Below the pieces are notes generated by a model. The model was not told where the DNA came from. It made no database searches and was given only the letters and a program-made list of their open reading frames with translations. 64,000 nucleotides of DNA from Antrihabitans spumae (lineage in GTDB: Bacteria > Actinomycetota > Actinomycetes > Mycobacteriales > Mycobacteriaceae), in the NCBI RefSeq assembly GCF_043944905.1, contig NZ_JBIMSN010000106.1, positions 159,694 to 223,693 on the forward strand. Reading direction: 5' to 3'. The first letter of the stretch is position 1. Each line of letters begins with the position of its first letter. The position numbers and the translations under genes were made by a program. Positions 33,908 to 43,580 of the stretch are shown here, piece after piece.

Positions 33908-35440
33908 TTATCTGCCGACTGTTGTCAGGCAGTTGCTGTCCCGCTTCGGTTGGTCGTCGAGCGTGCCCCGTGCGAGCGTCCGCGACAGGTTGAATTGGTA
34001 CCAGGGCTCCGACTCGTCGAGTCGGTCAGCGGCGTTGGAGAGCAGGCACGATCGCATCGGTTCGGGCAGTCGGTCGAACTCGGGAACCGCGTCCGCGGAC
34101 AACGTCGCCAGGAACGACACGTCGATCTTTCCGGTGGAGTCGTAGCGGTCGATGTTGCGATCGGCGATGTAGGCATCCGGATTCCACGCCGCCAACACGA
34201 GCAGGGCACCGGCGCCGGCGCCGACCACGGCTCGCGGCAACCACGGTGCCGACATCTTCACCCCTGCAACGCAAATCATCAGGAAGATCGATCCGAGCCA
34301 CAGTTCGATGGTCGTCACGAGGATCCGCAACTCGGTGAAGCCGTAGGCCTGTTCGTAGGTCCACATGCGGAAGACAGCCGAACTCACGATCACCATCGAC
34401 GAGACGCACAGGACCCCGATCAGCGACCGAGCGAGCGTGCGGTCCGACGACGACGCGCGTGGTGCCTTTCTGATCGCGACGGCGAGGACAAGCAGGATCA
34501 GCGCCGTCACGGCGAGAAGTTGCCAGAACCCTTGGCGCGCATACTCCGCGTACGTGAGGTTTTCAGTTCGCAGCACGTGCTCGCTGCCACCGAACAACAC
34601 GGTGATCTGCACACCGACGAAGACCACGAAGAGCGCAGCGAGAACCGACAGCGGGACTGCCCACTCCCAGCGCTGCGCGGATTTCCCGGGTGCAGGCGCG
34701 ATCGCGTCGAACTTCGGAGCGAATCGAACCAGGTAGGACGACGCAAGAACGAACACCATCGCGAAGACGCCGATGAAGACTTGGCCCGAGACGGTCGGAG
34801 CATCGAGGTCTGGCGTCACACCCGCAACGAGGTGAGCGAAGGCGGGATCAGCGCCGGCAAACAGCGCTCCGAACGCGCCGACCAATGCGACTGTCAACGC
34901 CGCCACACCGAGGATCCGCAGCTTGCGTCCACTCGTCTTGCCGCGCAGTAGGACTCGGACGCCACGAGTCGTCCAACCGAGCACTCGGGCGGGCAGCATC
35001 CAGACGACGAACGCGCCGAAGAAGATCGAGGTCCACGTTCGACCACCGACCAACGCGGTCCAACCCGCGCCCCAGGACGCAAGGATGCACAGCACGGTGA
35101 GCCAACTAGCGTCCCGGAATGCTGGAACGCTGAGCAACGCAAGGGTCAGTGCGATCCACACAGCTTCGGTAGCGGTCGGGCGTCGTCGCGCGGTTCCGAA
35201 TGCGACGCCGAACACCAGAATCGCGGTCAACAGAAAGCCGATGCTCACGCTGTCGAAATGCCAGACGATGGAGCAGATCCAGCCGACCACCAGTGTCGCT
35301 GCGAGAACCTGCCACGATGCCGCCGCCGACTGCGTTGCGGGCCAAACCTTTTCGGGCCACATCGTCGCGCGCCGCACGGACACCGGCTGCGGCCCGAAAG
35401 GTGGTTGCGGTTTGCCGGGTTCTGTTACTGCAGTGGTCAT
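33908..35440 (-). CDS. DUF4153/DUF4173 polytopic membrane protein
   Basis: Membrane protein of 510 residues with about 11 hydrophobic segments and a final soluble tail of about 90 residues (from DAYIADRNIDRYDSTGKID). Motifs RILVTTIELWLGSIF and ADRNIDRY are characteristic of the DUF4153/DUF4173 family. The start overlaps the histidine kinase stop as ATGA. Genes of this family often accompany two-component systems of OmpR type; function unknown, possibly an input or output of the sensor. Confidence 0.87.
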   Translation of the reverse strand: MTTAVTEPGKPQPPFGPQPVSVRRATMWPEKVWPATQSAAASWQVLAATLVVGWICSIVWHFDSVSIGFLLTAILVFGVAFGTARRRPTATEAVWIALTLALLSVPAFRDASWLTVLCILASWGAGWTALVGGRTWTSIFFGAFVVWMLPARVLGWTTRGVRVLLRGKTSGRKLRILGVAALTVALVGAFGALFAGADPAFAHLVAGVTPDLDAPTVSGQVFIGVFAMVFVLASSYLVRFAPKFDAIAPAPGKSAQRWEWAVPLSVLAALFVVFVGVQITVLFGGSEHVLRTENLTYAEYARQGFWQLLAVTALILLVLAVAIRKAPRASSSDRTLARSLIGVLCVSSMVIVSSAVFRMWTYEQAYGFTELRILVTTIELWLGSIFLMICVAGVKMSAPWLPRAVVGAGAGALLVLAAWNPDAYIADRNIDRYDSTGKIDVSFLATLSADAVPEFDRLPEPMRSCLLSNAADRLDESEPWYQFNLSRTLARGTLDDQPKRDSNCLTTVGR

Positions 35441-36501
35441 TTCGTGTCACCTTCGCCGGAATGGGGCTGCCGTGTTGGAATGTGGCCTGATGGATCGTGG
35501 CCCGATGGGTCTTGGCCTGATGGAATGTGGACGCGGATACGGCAGCCGACGCTCTGGTCGACCACTTCGATCGTGCCGCCGTGCAATTCGACGGCCCACC
35601 GCGCAATGGCTAGACCGAGACCGGTCCCGCCGTCGGTGGATCCGCCGCGGATGAAACGTTCGAAGACCCGCTCCCGCTCGGCAGGTGCTATGCCCGGACC
35701 GTCGTCGGAGACGTCGATCTGCAGACCGTTGCGAGTGCTCTCGGCCTCGACCACAACGCGACTACCCGACGGCGCGTGGCGTGTCGCATTGTCGAGCAGA
35801 TTTACGACGACCTGATGCAGACGCGCAGTGTCCCCCGTTGCGACGAGATCGGTTGGGGTCACTCGAATATGGGTCCGGACGTCGGCGTGTGTGTGCTCGA
35901 CCGCTTCCCGAAGGAATTCGGCTACGTCGAAGGTGTCGAGGTCGAGCACTATTGCGCCTCCTTCCAGCTTCGACAGATCGAGCAGATCGCCGACAAGTCG
36001 GCCGAGCCTTTCGGTCTGCGAGAGCGCGGTCCGCATCGTTGCGGTGTCCGGTTCGGCGACGCCGTCGACCACGTTCTCCAATACCGCATGCAGAGCCGAG
36101 ATCGGGGTTCGGAGTTCGTGCGATACGTTGCCGATCAATTCGCGTCGATACTGTTCCGCCGCAGCGAGATCCGCGGACATCGCATTGAAAGCCGCTGCCA
36201 GCTGGCCGACTTCGTCGCGTGAGGATGCGCGCACCCGAATGCTGTAGTCACCGCGTGCCATTGCCTGTGCGGCCGCTGTCATTTCGCGCAGTGGCGACGT
36301 CATCCCGTGTGCGAGTATCTGAGTCAGCACAAGCGCGACCACCAACGCCAGCAATAGCGCGTACCGAAACGGCCAATCAGCAACGAACCAGAAGGTCACG
36401 CTCGCCAACAGCAGCGCACCGCCGACAAGCACGCTGACCTTCGCCTTGAACGATGCCAGGGGGTCTAGCGGGCGCGGCAACCACGACCAACCGCGCGTCA
36501 T
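35437..36501 (-). CDS. Sensor histidine kinase
   Basis: Kinase of 354 residues. Two adjacent membrane segments (about 22-40 and 45-64) leave almost no extracellular loop, so the signal is probably sensed in or through the membrane. HAMP (66-118), HisKA with phospho-acceptor His128 in VSHELRTP, HATPase with NLLDNATRHA, DGPGIAP and GTGLGLAI. The C-terminus carries three copies of the pentad PSG(H/Q)(D/I), a 15-bp tandem DNA repeat. It is coupled to the regulator upstream and the DUF4153 gene downstream by four-base overlaps. Confidence 0.93.
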   Translation of the reverse strand: MTRGWSWLPRPLDPLASFKAKVSVLVGGALLLASVTFWFVADWPFRYALLLALVVALVLTQILAHGMTSPLREMTAAAQAMARGDYSIRVRASSRDEVGQLAAAFNAMSADLAAAEQYRRELIGNVSHELRTPISALHAVLENVVDGVAEPDTATMRTALSQTERLGRLVGDLLDLSKLEGGAIVLDLDTFDVAEFLREAVEHTHADVRTHIRVTPTDLVATGDTARLHQVVVNLLDNATRHAPSGSRVVVEAESTRNGLQIDVSDDGPGIAPAERERVFERFIRGGSTDGGTGLGLAIARWAVELHGGTIEVVDQSVGCRIRVHIPSGQDPSGHDPSGHIPTRQPHSGEGDTK

Positions 36502-37202
36502 CGCGGTAGCTCCAACGCGTAGCCGACACCGTGAACGGTACGGATCAGATCGCCGCCGAGCTTGCGCCGCAACGCTTTTACATGACTGTCGACGGTCCTA
36601 CTCTCCCCCGCACTGCCCCACCCCCACACGTGCTCGAGCAAGGTCTCGCGGGCGACGACTGCTCGCGGACGCTCTGCCAAGAACAGCAGCAGATCGAATT
36701 CAGTTCTGGTCAGATGAATTTCACTCTCACCGCGTTGAACTCGACGCTCCTGCACATCGATTCGCACGTCACCGACCCGCATCACGTCAGCCGCCGCGGC
36801 AGCAGCACCGCGATCGGATCGTCTGAGCAACGCATGCACCCGCGCAACGAGTTCGCGCATACTGAACGGCTTGATCAGATAGTCGTCAGCTCCGACACCG
36901 AGTCCGATCAGCATGTCGGTCTCGTCGACTCGCGCAGTGACCATCAGCACCGGCACCGGCCGATCCGCCTGGATCCTGCGGCAGACTTCCAGTCCGTCGA
37001 AACCCGGCAACATCACATCGAGCACGACGAGATCGGGAACAAGGCGTTTGCTCGCCTCGACAGCCGACGGACCGTCTGCCGCAATGTCGACGTCGAATCC
37101 CTCCGCGCGCAACCTCGTCGCGATGGAATCGGAAATGATCGGTTCGTCGTCGACGACGAGAATTTGTCGTCTGCCCTGCTCAACCCTGCCCGGATCACTC
37201 AT
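36498..37202 (-). CDS. OmpR-family response regulator
   Basis: Regulator of 234 residues: receiver domain with acidic pocket VVDDE (17-20), phospho-acceptor Asp62 in VLDVMLP, Lys in LIKPF near 112, and a C-terminal winged helix with LTRTEFDLLLFLAERPRAVVARE and RTVDSHVKALRRKLG. First gene of the four-gene operon with the kinase, DUF4153 protein and serine hydrolase. Target genes cannot be deduced. Confidence 0.94.
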   Translation of the reverse strand: MSDPGRVEQGRRQILVVDDEPIISDSIATRLRAEGFDVDIAADGPSAVEASKRLVPDLVVLDVMLPGFDGLEVCRRIQADRPVPVLMVTARVDETDMLIGLGVGADDYLIKPFSMRELVARVHALLRRSDRGAAAAAADVMRVGDVRIDVQERRVQRGESEIHLTRTEFDLLLFLAERPRAVVARETLLEHVWGWGSAGESRTVDSHVKALRRKLGGDLIRTVHGVGYALELPR

Positions 37203-37283
37203 GGGGACGACTCTATGCAGCGGTCGTGGTGATCACGGTCGGGCGATGTGAAGATTCTGTGGAGGTCTCACCCCGTGCGAATC

Positions 37284-38318
<1,035 letters not shown>

Positions 38319-38326
38319 AACTGCTA

Positions 38327-38845
38327 CTACCTTCCAGTTCCCGCATGCACGACGGCCTCTTCGTCGCCACCCAGGTCGAATGCTTCGTGCAACGCTCGAA
38401 CAGCCTCGTCCAATTCCGTATCGCGGCACAGGACCGAAATTCGGATCTCGGAAGTGGAGATCAGGTCGATGTTGATGCCGGCTTCGGCAAGCGCTTCACA
38501 GAAGGTTGCCGTCACACCCGGGTGGCTCTTCATGCCTGCTCCGACGAGTGAAACCTTGCCGATGTGATCGTCGTACACGATGTTGGAGAAGCCGATTTCT
38601 TCCTGCAGCTTCGTCAACTTCTCCACCGCGAGCGGTCCGTCGGTCTTCGGCAGGGTGAAGGTGATGTCGGTCTTGCCGGTCTCGACCTTCGAAATGTTCT
38701 GCAGCACCATGTCGATGTTGATGTCCGCGTCGGCGACGGCACGAAAGACCCGTGCCGCGTAACCGGGCTGGTCCGACAGACCGACCACGGTGACCTTGGC
38801 CTCGCTGCGATCGTGCGCAACACCGGTGAGGATGGCTTCTTCCAC
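38327..38845 (-). CDS. lysC: Aspartate kinase beta subunit (internal start in lysC)
   Basis: In-frame GTG at 38845 (VEEAILTGVAHDRSEAKV) has GGAGG exactly eight bases upstream (38854-38858 on the plus strand). The product is 172 residues, the ACT-domain regulatory subunit, the same length as the known beta subunit of Corynebacterium glutamicum aspartokinase, which begins at the equivalent codon. The enzyme is then an alpha2-beta2 assembly. The site is seen; use of the start is inferred from the family. Confidence 0.85.
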   Translation of the reverse strand: MEEAILTGVAHDRSEAKVTVVGLSDQPGYAARVFRAVADADINIDMVLQNISKVETGKTDITFTLPKTDGPLAVEKLTKLQEEIGFSNIVYDDHIGKVSLVGAGMKSHPGVTATFCEALAEAGINIDLISTSEIRISVLCRDTELDEAVRALHEAFDLGGDEEAVVHAGTGR

Positions 38846-39592
38846 GGGAATGTCCTCCATCGATCCGTAAACGTAGGTGCCTTGATTGTCCGTGTACGAC
38901 GACCGGACGTGCACCTTCACGTGGTAGCGGCGGGCGTACTCGACGCACCGCAGGCCGAGCACCTTCGTGCCGCATGCTGCCATCTCGAGCATCTCTTCGA
39001 ACGAGACACGGTCGAGCTTCTGCGCGTTGGGCGCGATGCGCGGGTCGGCGGTGTAGACGCCGTCGACGTCGCTGTAGATCTCGCACACGTCGGCGTCGAG
39101 TGCGGCCGCGAGTGCAACAGCCGTCGTATCCGAACCGCCACGACCGAGCGTCGTGACGTCCTTGCTGTCCTGGCTGACGCCTTGGAAGCCTGCAACGAGA
39201 ACGATCGACCCTTGATCGAGCGCTGCGCGGACCCGGCCGGGCGTGACGTCGATGATCTTCGCCTTGCCGTGGGCACTTGTCGTGATCACGCCTGCCTGCG
39301 AACCGGTGAACGACCGCGCCTGCGCACCGAGCGACGAGATCGCCATCGCGACCAGCGCGCTCGAGATGCGTTCGCCCGAGGTGAGCAGCATGTCCAGCTC
39401 ACGGGCCGGTGGTGATGGGCAGACCTGGGAGGCGAGGTCGAGCAGTTCGTCGGTTGTATCGCCCATCGCGGAGACGACGACGACGACATCGTTGCCGGCC
39501 TTCTTCGTCTCGACGATCCGTTCAGCGACGCGTCGGATGCGCTCGGCCGATTCGACCGACGATCCCCCGTACTTCTGGACGACGAGAGCCAC
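38327..39592 (-). CDS. lysC: Aspartate kinase, alpha subunit
   Basis: First enzyme of the aspartate family pathway, 421 residues. Kinase core with VQKYGGSSV at the start, SGERIS, TTLGRGGSDTTA and SDVDGVYTADPR; two ACT domains from about 265 onward carry feedback control by lysine and threonine. GTG start at 39592 with GGAGG ten bases upstream. An in-frame internal start provides the beta subunit. Length is standard and co-transcription with asd is expected. Confidence 0.96.
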   Translation of the reverse strand: MALVVQKYGGSSVESAERIRRVAERIVETKKAGNDVVVVVSAMGDTTDELLDLASQVCPSPPARELDMLLTSGERISSALVAMAISSLGAQARSFTGSQAGVITTSAHGKAKIIDVTPGRVRAALDQGSIVLVAGFQGVSQDSKDVTTLGRGGSDTTAVALAAALDADVCEIYSDVDGVYTADPRIAPNAQKLDRVSFEEMLEMAACGTKVLGLRCVEYARRYHVKVHVRSSYTDNQGTYVYGSMEDIPVEEAILTGVAHDRSEAKVTVVGLSDQPGYAARVFRAVADADINIDMVLQNISKVETGKTDITFTLPKTDGPLAVEKLTKLQEEIGFSNIVYDDHIGKVSLVGAGMKSHPGVTATFCEALAEAGINIDLISTSEIRISVLCRDTELDEAVRALHEAFDLGGDEEAVVHAGTGR

Positions 39593-39712
39593 GCGGATGT
39601 ACCTCCGAATAAGTGCTGGTAACTGGGTTTCCAGCTTGTCAGCCTACCGAGAAGCCGACGCCGTGTGGCGGTCAGCCCCAGGCTGCTCGGTTCTTGTGCG
39701 GCCGGTCACCTA

Positions 39713-39749
39713 TTGACAAAGCATGTTTTTATATTCAAAATCATTTTTG
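39713..39749 (+). promoter_or_regulatory. Promoter and possible operator of ArsR gene
   Basis: Perfect -35 TTGACA (39713-39718), 17-bp spacer, -10 CAAAAT (39736-39741) in an unusually AT-rich stretch. The -10 lies in the inverted repeat CAAAA-N4-TTTTG (39736-39749), just before the ATG, a fitting place for autorepression by the ArsR product. Confidence 0.7.
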
Positions 39750-39751
39750 TT

Positions 39752-40312
39752 ATGAGAGACGTCGTGTACTTGGAAAACATCGAGCAGGCCGAGTCCCTGC
39801 TCAAGCCGCAACGCATCGAGGTGCTGCGGCAACTGGCCGAGCCCAAAACCTGCACAGAAATCGCGCACGTACTGGGCCAGACGCCACAACGGGTCTACTA
39901 CCAGGTCAAACGCCTGGTGGACGCCGGCCTCGTCGACCAGGTATCCGAACGCAAAGTCCGTGGCATCCACGAGGGGATCTACCAGGCGACCGCACGGTCC
40001 TACTGGTTGTCACCCCGGCTCGTCGGCCGGATTGGCCAGCGCAAAGTCCAAGACGAACTCAGCCTCGGCTACCTGCTCGACCTCATGGAAGACGTGCAAG
40101 CCGACGTGGCAGCGCTCGACCGGCGCCGACCGGAACTCCCGTCGATCGGAGTATCCGGCGAAATCCGAGTACCGACCGAGCACCGCCAGCAATTCCTCGC
40201 GGATTTGCAATCCACCCTGCAAGACCTGTTCACCCGCTACGGCGGCTCCGAAGGCGACGCCTTCAAACTCGCCGTCGCCTGCTACCCCAAAGGAGAAGAG
40301 AACGATGACTGA
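39752..40312 (+). CDS. ArsR-type HTH regulator
   Basis: Regulator of 186 residues. Winged HTH near residues 12-75: LLKPQRIEVLRQLAEPKTCTEIAHVLGQTPQRVYYQVKRLVDAGLV. No metal-binding cysteine pair is seen, so it is not a classic metal sensor. C-terminal part is helical with acidic patches. Its stop overlaps the start of the SRPBCC gene by 8 bp; ArsR-SRPBCC pairs are a frequent actinobacterial arrangement. AT-rich promoter lies directly upstream. Confidence 0.85.
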   Translation: MRDVVYLENIEQAESLLKPQRIEVLRQLAEPKTCTEIAHVLGQTPQRVYYQVKRLVDAGLVDQVSERKVRGIHEGIYQATARSYWLSPRLVGRIGQRKVQDELSLGYLLDLMEDVQADVAALDRRRPELPSIGVSGEIRVPTEHRQQFLADLQSTLQDLFTRYGGSEGDAFKLAVACYPKGEENDD

Positions 40313-41150
40313 ACCGATGATCGTGCGCGCACGAGTTGCAGCGCCAAAGGCAGCAGTCCTGCACGCATTGACCGATCCGGATACGTTGCGACGCTGGTTC
40401 GCCGAAGAAGTCGCGGTCGAGCTGCCGACCCGCTACGAATTCTGGGGCCGCTACACACCCGAGGGCGATGCCCCGCACCAAAAACTCACCCACGTCGACG
40501 ACGACGGTCTCACCTTCACCTGGCTGCTCGACGGCGTCGAAACCACCACCTCGATCACCCTCGAAGCCGAAGCACCGGACACGACGATCATCGTGCTGTC
40601 GCAATCACACTTCGACGTCCAGGAAATGTTCGAAGGCAAGACGATTCGCGGCGTGCTGCAAACCTTCTGGGCCATGTCGCTCGCCAACCTCGTCGACCTG
40701 CTGGAGGGTCGCGAGCTCACAATGCGACACGACTTCGGTGATACCGAGTTCCGTGCCGAAACGCTCATCGACGCGACGCCCGCAGAGGTCTACGACTCGC
40801 TGATCGACACCGACAAGGTATCGACGTGGTTCGGCTACCCGATTTCGATCGAGCCGTGGGTCGGGGGTCGGTACGCGATGGGCGGCTTCGACGCGCCCTT
40901 CCCGCCCGCGAAGATTCTCGACCTCGAACCGAACCAGAAGGTAACCGTCGACTGGGGTGCTCCCGGCGTCCAGACGTGGGAGTTGGCCGAATCCGACGGC
41001 AAGACCCGACTCAGGTTCGTCCAGAGCGGTTTCGACACGACCAACCCACCACACGCATCGTGGCTCGGATCGGTTTCGGGGCTCGCGGAACTTCGCCGCT
41101 TCCACGAACTGACCGATTGGAAGCCCATCTGGATCAGCGAGCCGGCCTAG
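40305..41150 (+). CDS. Two-domain SRPBCC (AHSA1-like) protein
   Basis: Protein of 281 residues made of two tandem AHSA1/START-like domains: residues about 5-130 (VRARVAAPKAAVLHALTDPDTLRRWF) and 145-275 (AETLIDATPAEVYDSLIDTDKVSTWFG). Such folds bind hydrophobic ligands. Fused double domains are less common than single ones. Ribosome site AGGAG lies ten bases upstream inside the ArsR gene. Ligand and role unknown. Confidence 0.85.
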   Translation: MTEPMIVRARVAAPKAAVLHALTDPDTLRRWFAEEVAVELPTRYEFWGRYTPEGDAPHQKLTHVDDDGLTFTWLLDGVETTTSITLEAEAPDTTIIVLSQSHFDVQEMFEGKTIRGVLQTFWAMSLANLVDLLEGRELTMRHDFGDTEFRAETLIDATPAEVYDSLIDTDKVSTWFGYPISIEPWVGGRYAMGGFDAPFPPAKILDLEPNQKVTVDWGAPGVQTWELAESDGKTRLRFVQSGFDTTNPPHASWLGSVSGLAELRRFHELTDWKPIWISEPA

Positions 41151-41172
41151 GCGGCCACATCGGTTGTGCGCC

Positions 41173-42381
41173 GTGAATACCCCCAAACGTGTACGGGTCC
41201 AGGCACTGTCCGAGCGCGGCACGGTTTCGCAGCTGGAACTGTTCTTCGATCTGGTGTTCGTATTCGCCCTCACCAGGGTCACCGACCTGCTCGCCGACAA
41301 CACCAGCGCCGCCAACGTATTTCGGTCGGTACTCGTGCTCGCCGTGCTGTGGTGGAGTTGGGTCGGTTACTCCTGGCTCGGCAACGTCGCGCGCGCCGAC
41401 GAGGGCATCGTGAAGGTTGCGGTATTCGCTGCCATGGGCGCGTCGTTCATCATCGCGCTTGCGCTGCCCGAGGCATTCGACGATCTACCAGGCGGGCTGT
41501 CCGGGCCGGTCGTCTTCGCAATCGGCTATTTCGTCGTTCGCGCAGTGCACGTCTCGGTCTTCTGGATCATCACCACGGACGAACCCCGGTTCCGCGCGAC
41601 GGTCCTGCGCTGGCTCCCCTCGCTGGCCATCAGCACCACGCTGCTGCTCATCGCGTCGCAGACGACCGGGACGGTACAGACGCTGCTCTGGGTCGGCGCG
41701 CTCGTGGCGGACTACCTGGGCACCGTGTTGGCAGGCAATGGTTGGATCCTGCGATCTGTCACCCACTTCGCGGAACGCCACGGCCTGATCATCATCGTCG
41801 CCCTCGGCGAATCGATCGTTTCGATCGGCATCGGCGTCGTCAGCCTGCCGATCTCGTGGCCGATCATCATCGCGTCACTGCTGGGTCTGGCTGTATCAGC
41901 ACTGATGTGGTGGGCCTATTTCGATGTCACCGCGCTCGCCGTGGAACACGAACTCGACAAGGCCAACGGGGCACTCCAGATCAAGATTGCGCGAAACTCG
42001 TACACGTTCGCGCACCTGCCGATGATCGTCGGCGTCATCGGCCTGTCACTCGGTCTCAAGAAGGTACTCAGCTACGTCGGCGACGACACCGACCACGATC
42101 TGACCGATCCGCTGTACGGCATCCCGATCTTCACCCTCTTCGGCGGGGTCGCGTTGTACATCGCGGCGCTGGTCTTCTTCAAGTGGTACGCGGTCCGGAC
42201 GATCGCCGTGTCCCGCGTGATCACCATCGTCGTGTTGCTTGCGCTCATCCCGGTCGCTGCCGCGCTGCCCGCACTGGCCTCGCTCGGACTACTGACCGCT
42301 GTGCTCGCCGCGATGATCGCGTTCGAGACAACCCGATTCGCACAGCTGCGGGACGAGATCCGGCATCACGAAGCTCACTGA
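41173..42381 (+). CDS. Low-temperature-requirement A (LtrA) family membrane protein
   Basis: Membrane protein of 402 residues with about 11 segments. VSQLELFFDLVFVFALTRVTDLL near the N-terminus and HGLIIIVALGESIVSIG in the middle are the family signatures (ELFFDLVFV, ERxxLxxIxxLGE). GTG 41173 is preferred; TTG 41164 would add three residues. LtrA was linked to cold growth in Listeria, but biochemical function is unknown. It converges with the NTF2-like gene and overlaps its end by 7 bp. Confidence 0.88.
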   Translation: MNTPKRVRVQALSERGTVSQLELFFDLVFVFALTRVTDLLADNTSAANVFRSVLVLAVLWWSWVGYSWLGNVARADEGIVKVAVFAAMGASFIIALALPEAFDDLPGGLSGPVVFAIGYFVVRAVHVSVFWIITTDEPRFRATVLRWLPSLAISTTLLLIASQTTGTVQTLLWVGALVADYLGTVLAGNGWILRSVTHFAERHGLIIIVALGESIVSIGIGVVSLPISWPIIIASLLGLAVSALMWWAYFDVTALAVEHELDKANGALQIKIARNSYTFAHLPMIVGVIGLSLGLKKVLSYVGDDTDHDLTDPLYGIPIFTLFGGVALYIAALVFFKWYAVRTIAVSRVITIVVLLALIPVAAALPALASLGLLTAVLAAMIAFETTRFAQLRDEIRHHEAH

Positions 42382-42737
42382 CGTTTCTTCCGGAACGTGA
42401 TCTTCGCGTCGATCCGGTGAATGAGAAGGTCGGACGCCGGAATGACGAAGTCCTCGGTGATGCGTACCGTCGCCAACTTGCGCCCGAACAAGCCGGCGTC
42501 GAGCAGATACTCGGTATGTACGACATCGCCGTCGACAACGGCATCCAGCTTGCGGACACCCATGATCACCCGGTACTGGGGTCCACGGGAAAGGCTGCGC
42601 TGCAAGTGCTTACCCGAACGACCGGTCTTGACCCCGACCTCGTAGCGGACCGCGCCTTGGGCAAAGGGAACGGACTTTCCGTCGTGGGAAACGAGGGCGT
42701 CTATGTAGCTGCGCGCTACCGCGATCTGGTCGGTCAT
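42375..42737 (-). CDS. NTF2/SnoaL-like small protein
   Basis: Protein of 120 residues. The N-terminal helix TDQIAVARSYIDALVSHDGKSVPFAQGAVRYEVGVKTG and the following beta-rich part with VDGDVVHTEYLLDAG fit the cone-shaped NTF2-like fold (SnoaL/DUF8021 style). No catalytic residues are certain. Its start overlaps the stop of the voltage-sensor gene by 4 bp, so both belong to one transcript. Confidence 0.75.
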   Translation of the reverse strand: MTDQIAVARSYIDALVSHDGKSVPFAQGAVRYEVGVKTGRSGKHLQRSLSRGPQYRVIMGVRKLDAVVDGDVVHTEYLLDAGLFGRKLATVRITEDFVIPASDLLIHRIDAKITFRKKRQ

Positions 42738-43537
42738 ACCGGTGATTTTGCACCGCGCTTCGCTGCGTCCTTACCTCGGACAGCCATCTTTATTTGATCG
42801 ACGTTCTCGCGTATCGCGTCGGACACCAACTCGTCGGTTCGGGGGTCCGCCAGCACCTGCAACATGATCCGGAACGTGGTGTCCGTTGCCAGACCGATGA
42901 TGTCGTCGTGGAACGGGATGAACTTCAGCCGGCCCGCCTGGGGGTCGCGTTTGATCTGCTCGAGGATCATGTTGTCGAGCTCGACTCGATTCTCCTCGAG
43001 CGCGCGGGCGATGTTGCCCGTGTAGTGCCCGGTCTGCAACACGTCGCCGACCTCGTCGAGGACCGCAACGGTGATCGGCCGCTTGATCGCTTCGACGATC
43101 GTGCCGACGAATTTGTTGACGATCGCTGCCGTGATGCGCTCACCGAATGCGCGGTCGGCCATACGTCCGAGTCGGGCGAGAACGACGATGATCCGCAACA
43201 ACCTGAACGAGCGAAAGGCCGGGTCCGACACGGGGATCATGCCGAGCACCTCGTACCAGTACTTCGCTGGGAAGATCCAGCCCTCGCCCGATTTACGCCA
43301 GCGGTAGGCGAACTCGATCGCGAAGATCGCACAGACCGCGTAGTCGGTGTAGATGACCCAGTGCACGATGTCGGGGTCGACGGTCCAGAAGGTGATCCAT
43401 CCGAGCAAGATGACGGAGACCAGCGCCAACAGCAACATCGCCCAGTCGATCAGCTTGACCGGAGGCTTCCTCGGGTAAGGCCGCAGCGCCTCCGCAGGCT
43501 TCTCGAGGGATACCGGCTTCTTCGATCCGCGCATCAC
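42734..43537 (-). CDS. Voltage-sensor-domain protein without a pore
   Basis: Membrane protein of 267 residues. Four N-terminal segments resemble S1-S4 of voltage-gated channels: S1 LIDWAMLLLALVSVILLGWI, S2 IYTDYAVCAIFAIEFAYRW with its F/E/R pattern, S3 KYWYEVLGMIP, S4 FRSFRLLRIIVVLARLGRM with Arg at three-residue steps. After S4 comes about 150 residues of soluble helix and no S5, pore loop or S6. It is therefore like proton channels or sensor-coupled proteins, not a K+ channel. First gene of a two-gene transcript. Confidence 0.75.
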   Translation of the reverse strand: MMRGSKKPVSLEKPAEALRPYPRKPPVKLIDWAMLLLALVSVILLGWITFWTVDPDIVHWVIYTDYAVCAIFAIEFAYRWRKSGEGWIFPAKYWYEVLGMIPVSDPAFRSFRLLRIIVVLARLGRMADRAFGERITAAIVNKFVGTIVEAIKRPITVAVLDEVGDVLQTGHYTGNIARALEENRVELDNMILEQIKRDPQAGRLKFIPFHDDIIGLATDTTFRIMLQVLADPRTDELVSDAIRENVDQIKMAVRGKDAAKRGAKSPV

Positions 43538-43580
43538 CGCTCCTCACGTCGAATTCCGATCGTAGGTGCGGATACCGCAA

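Noticed and set aside
39593..39712. Lysine riboswitch before lysC
   Set aside because: The leader is short and lacks the lysine-box core; actinobacterial lysC is normally controlled through its ACT domains.
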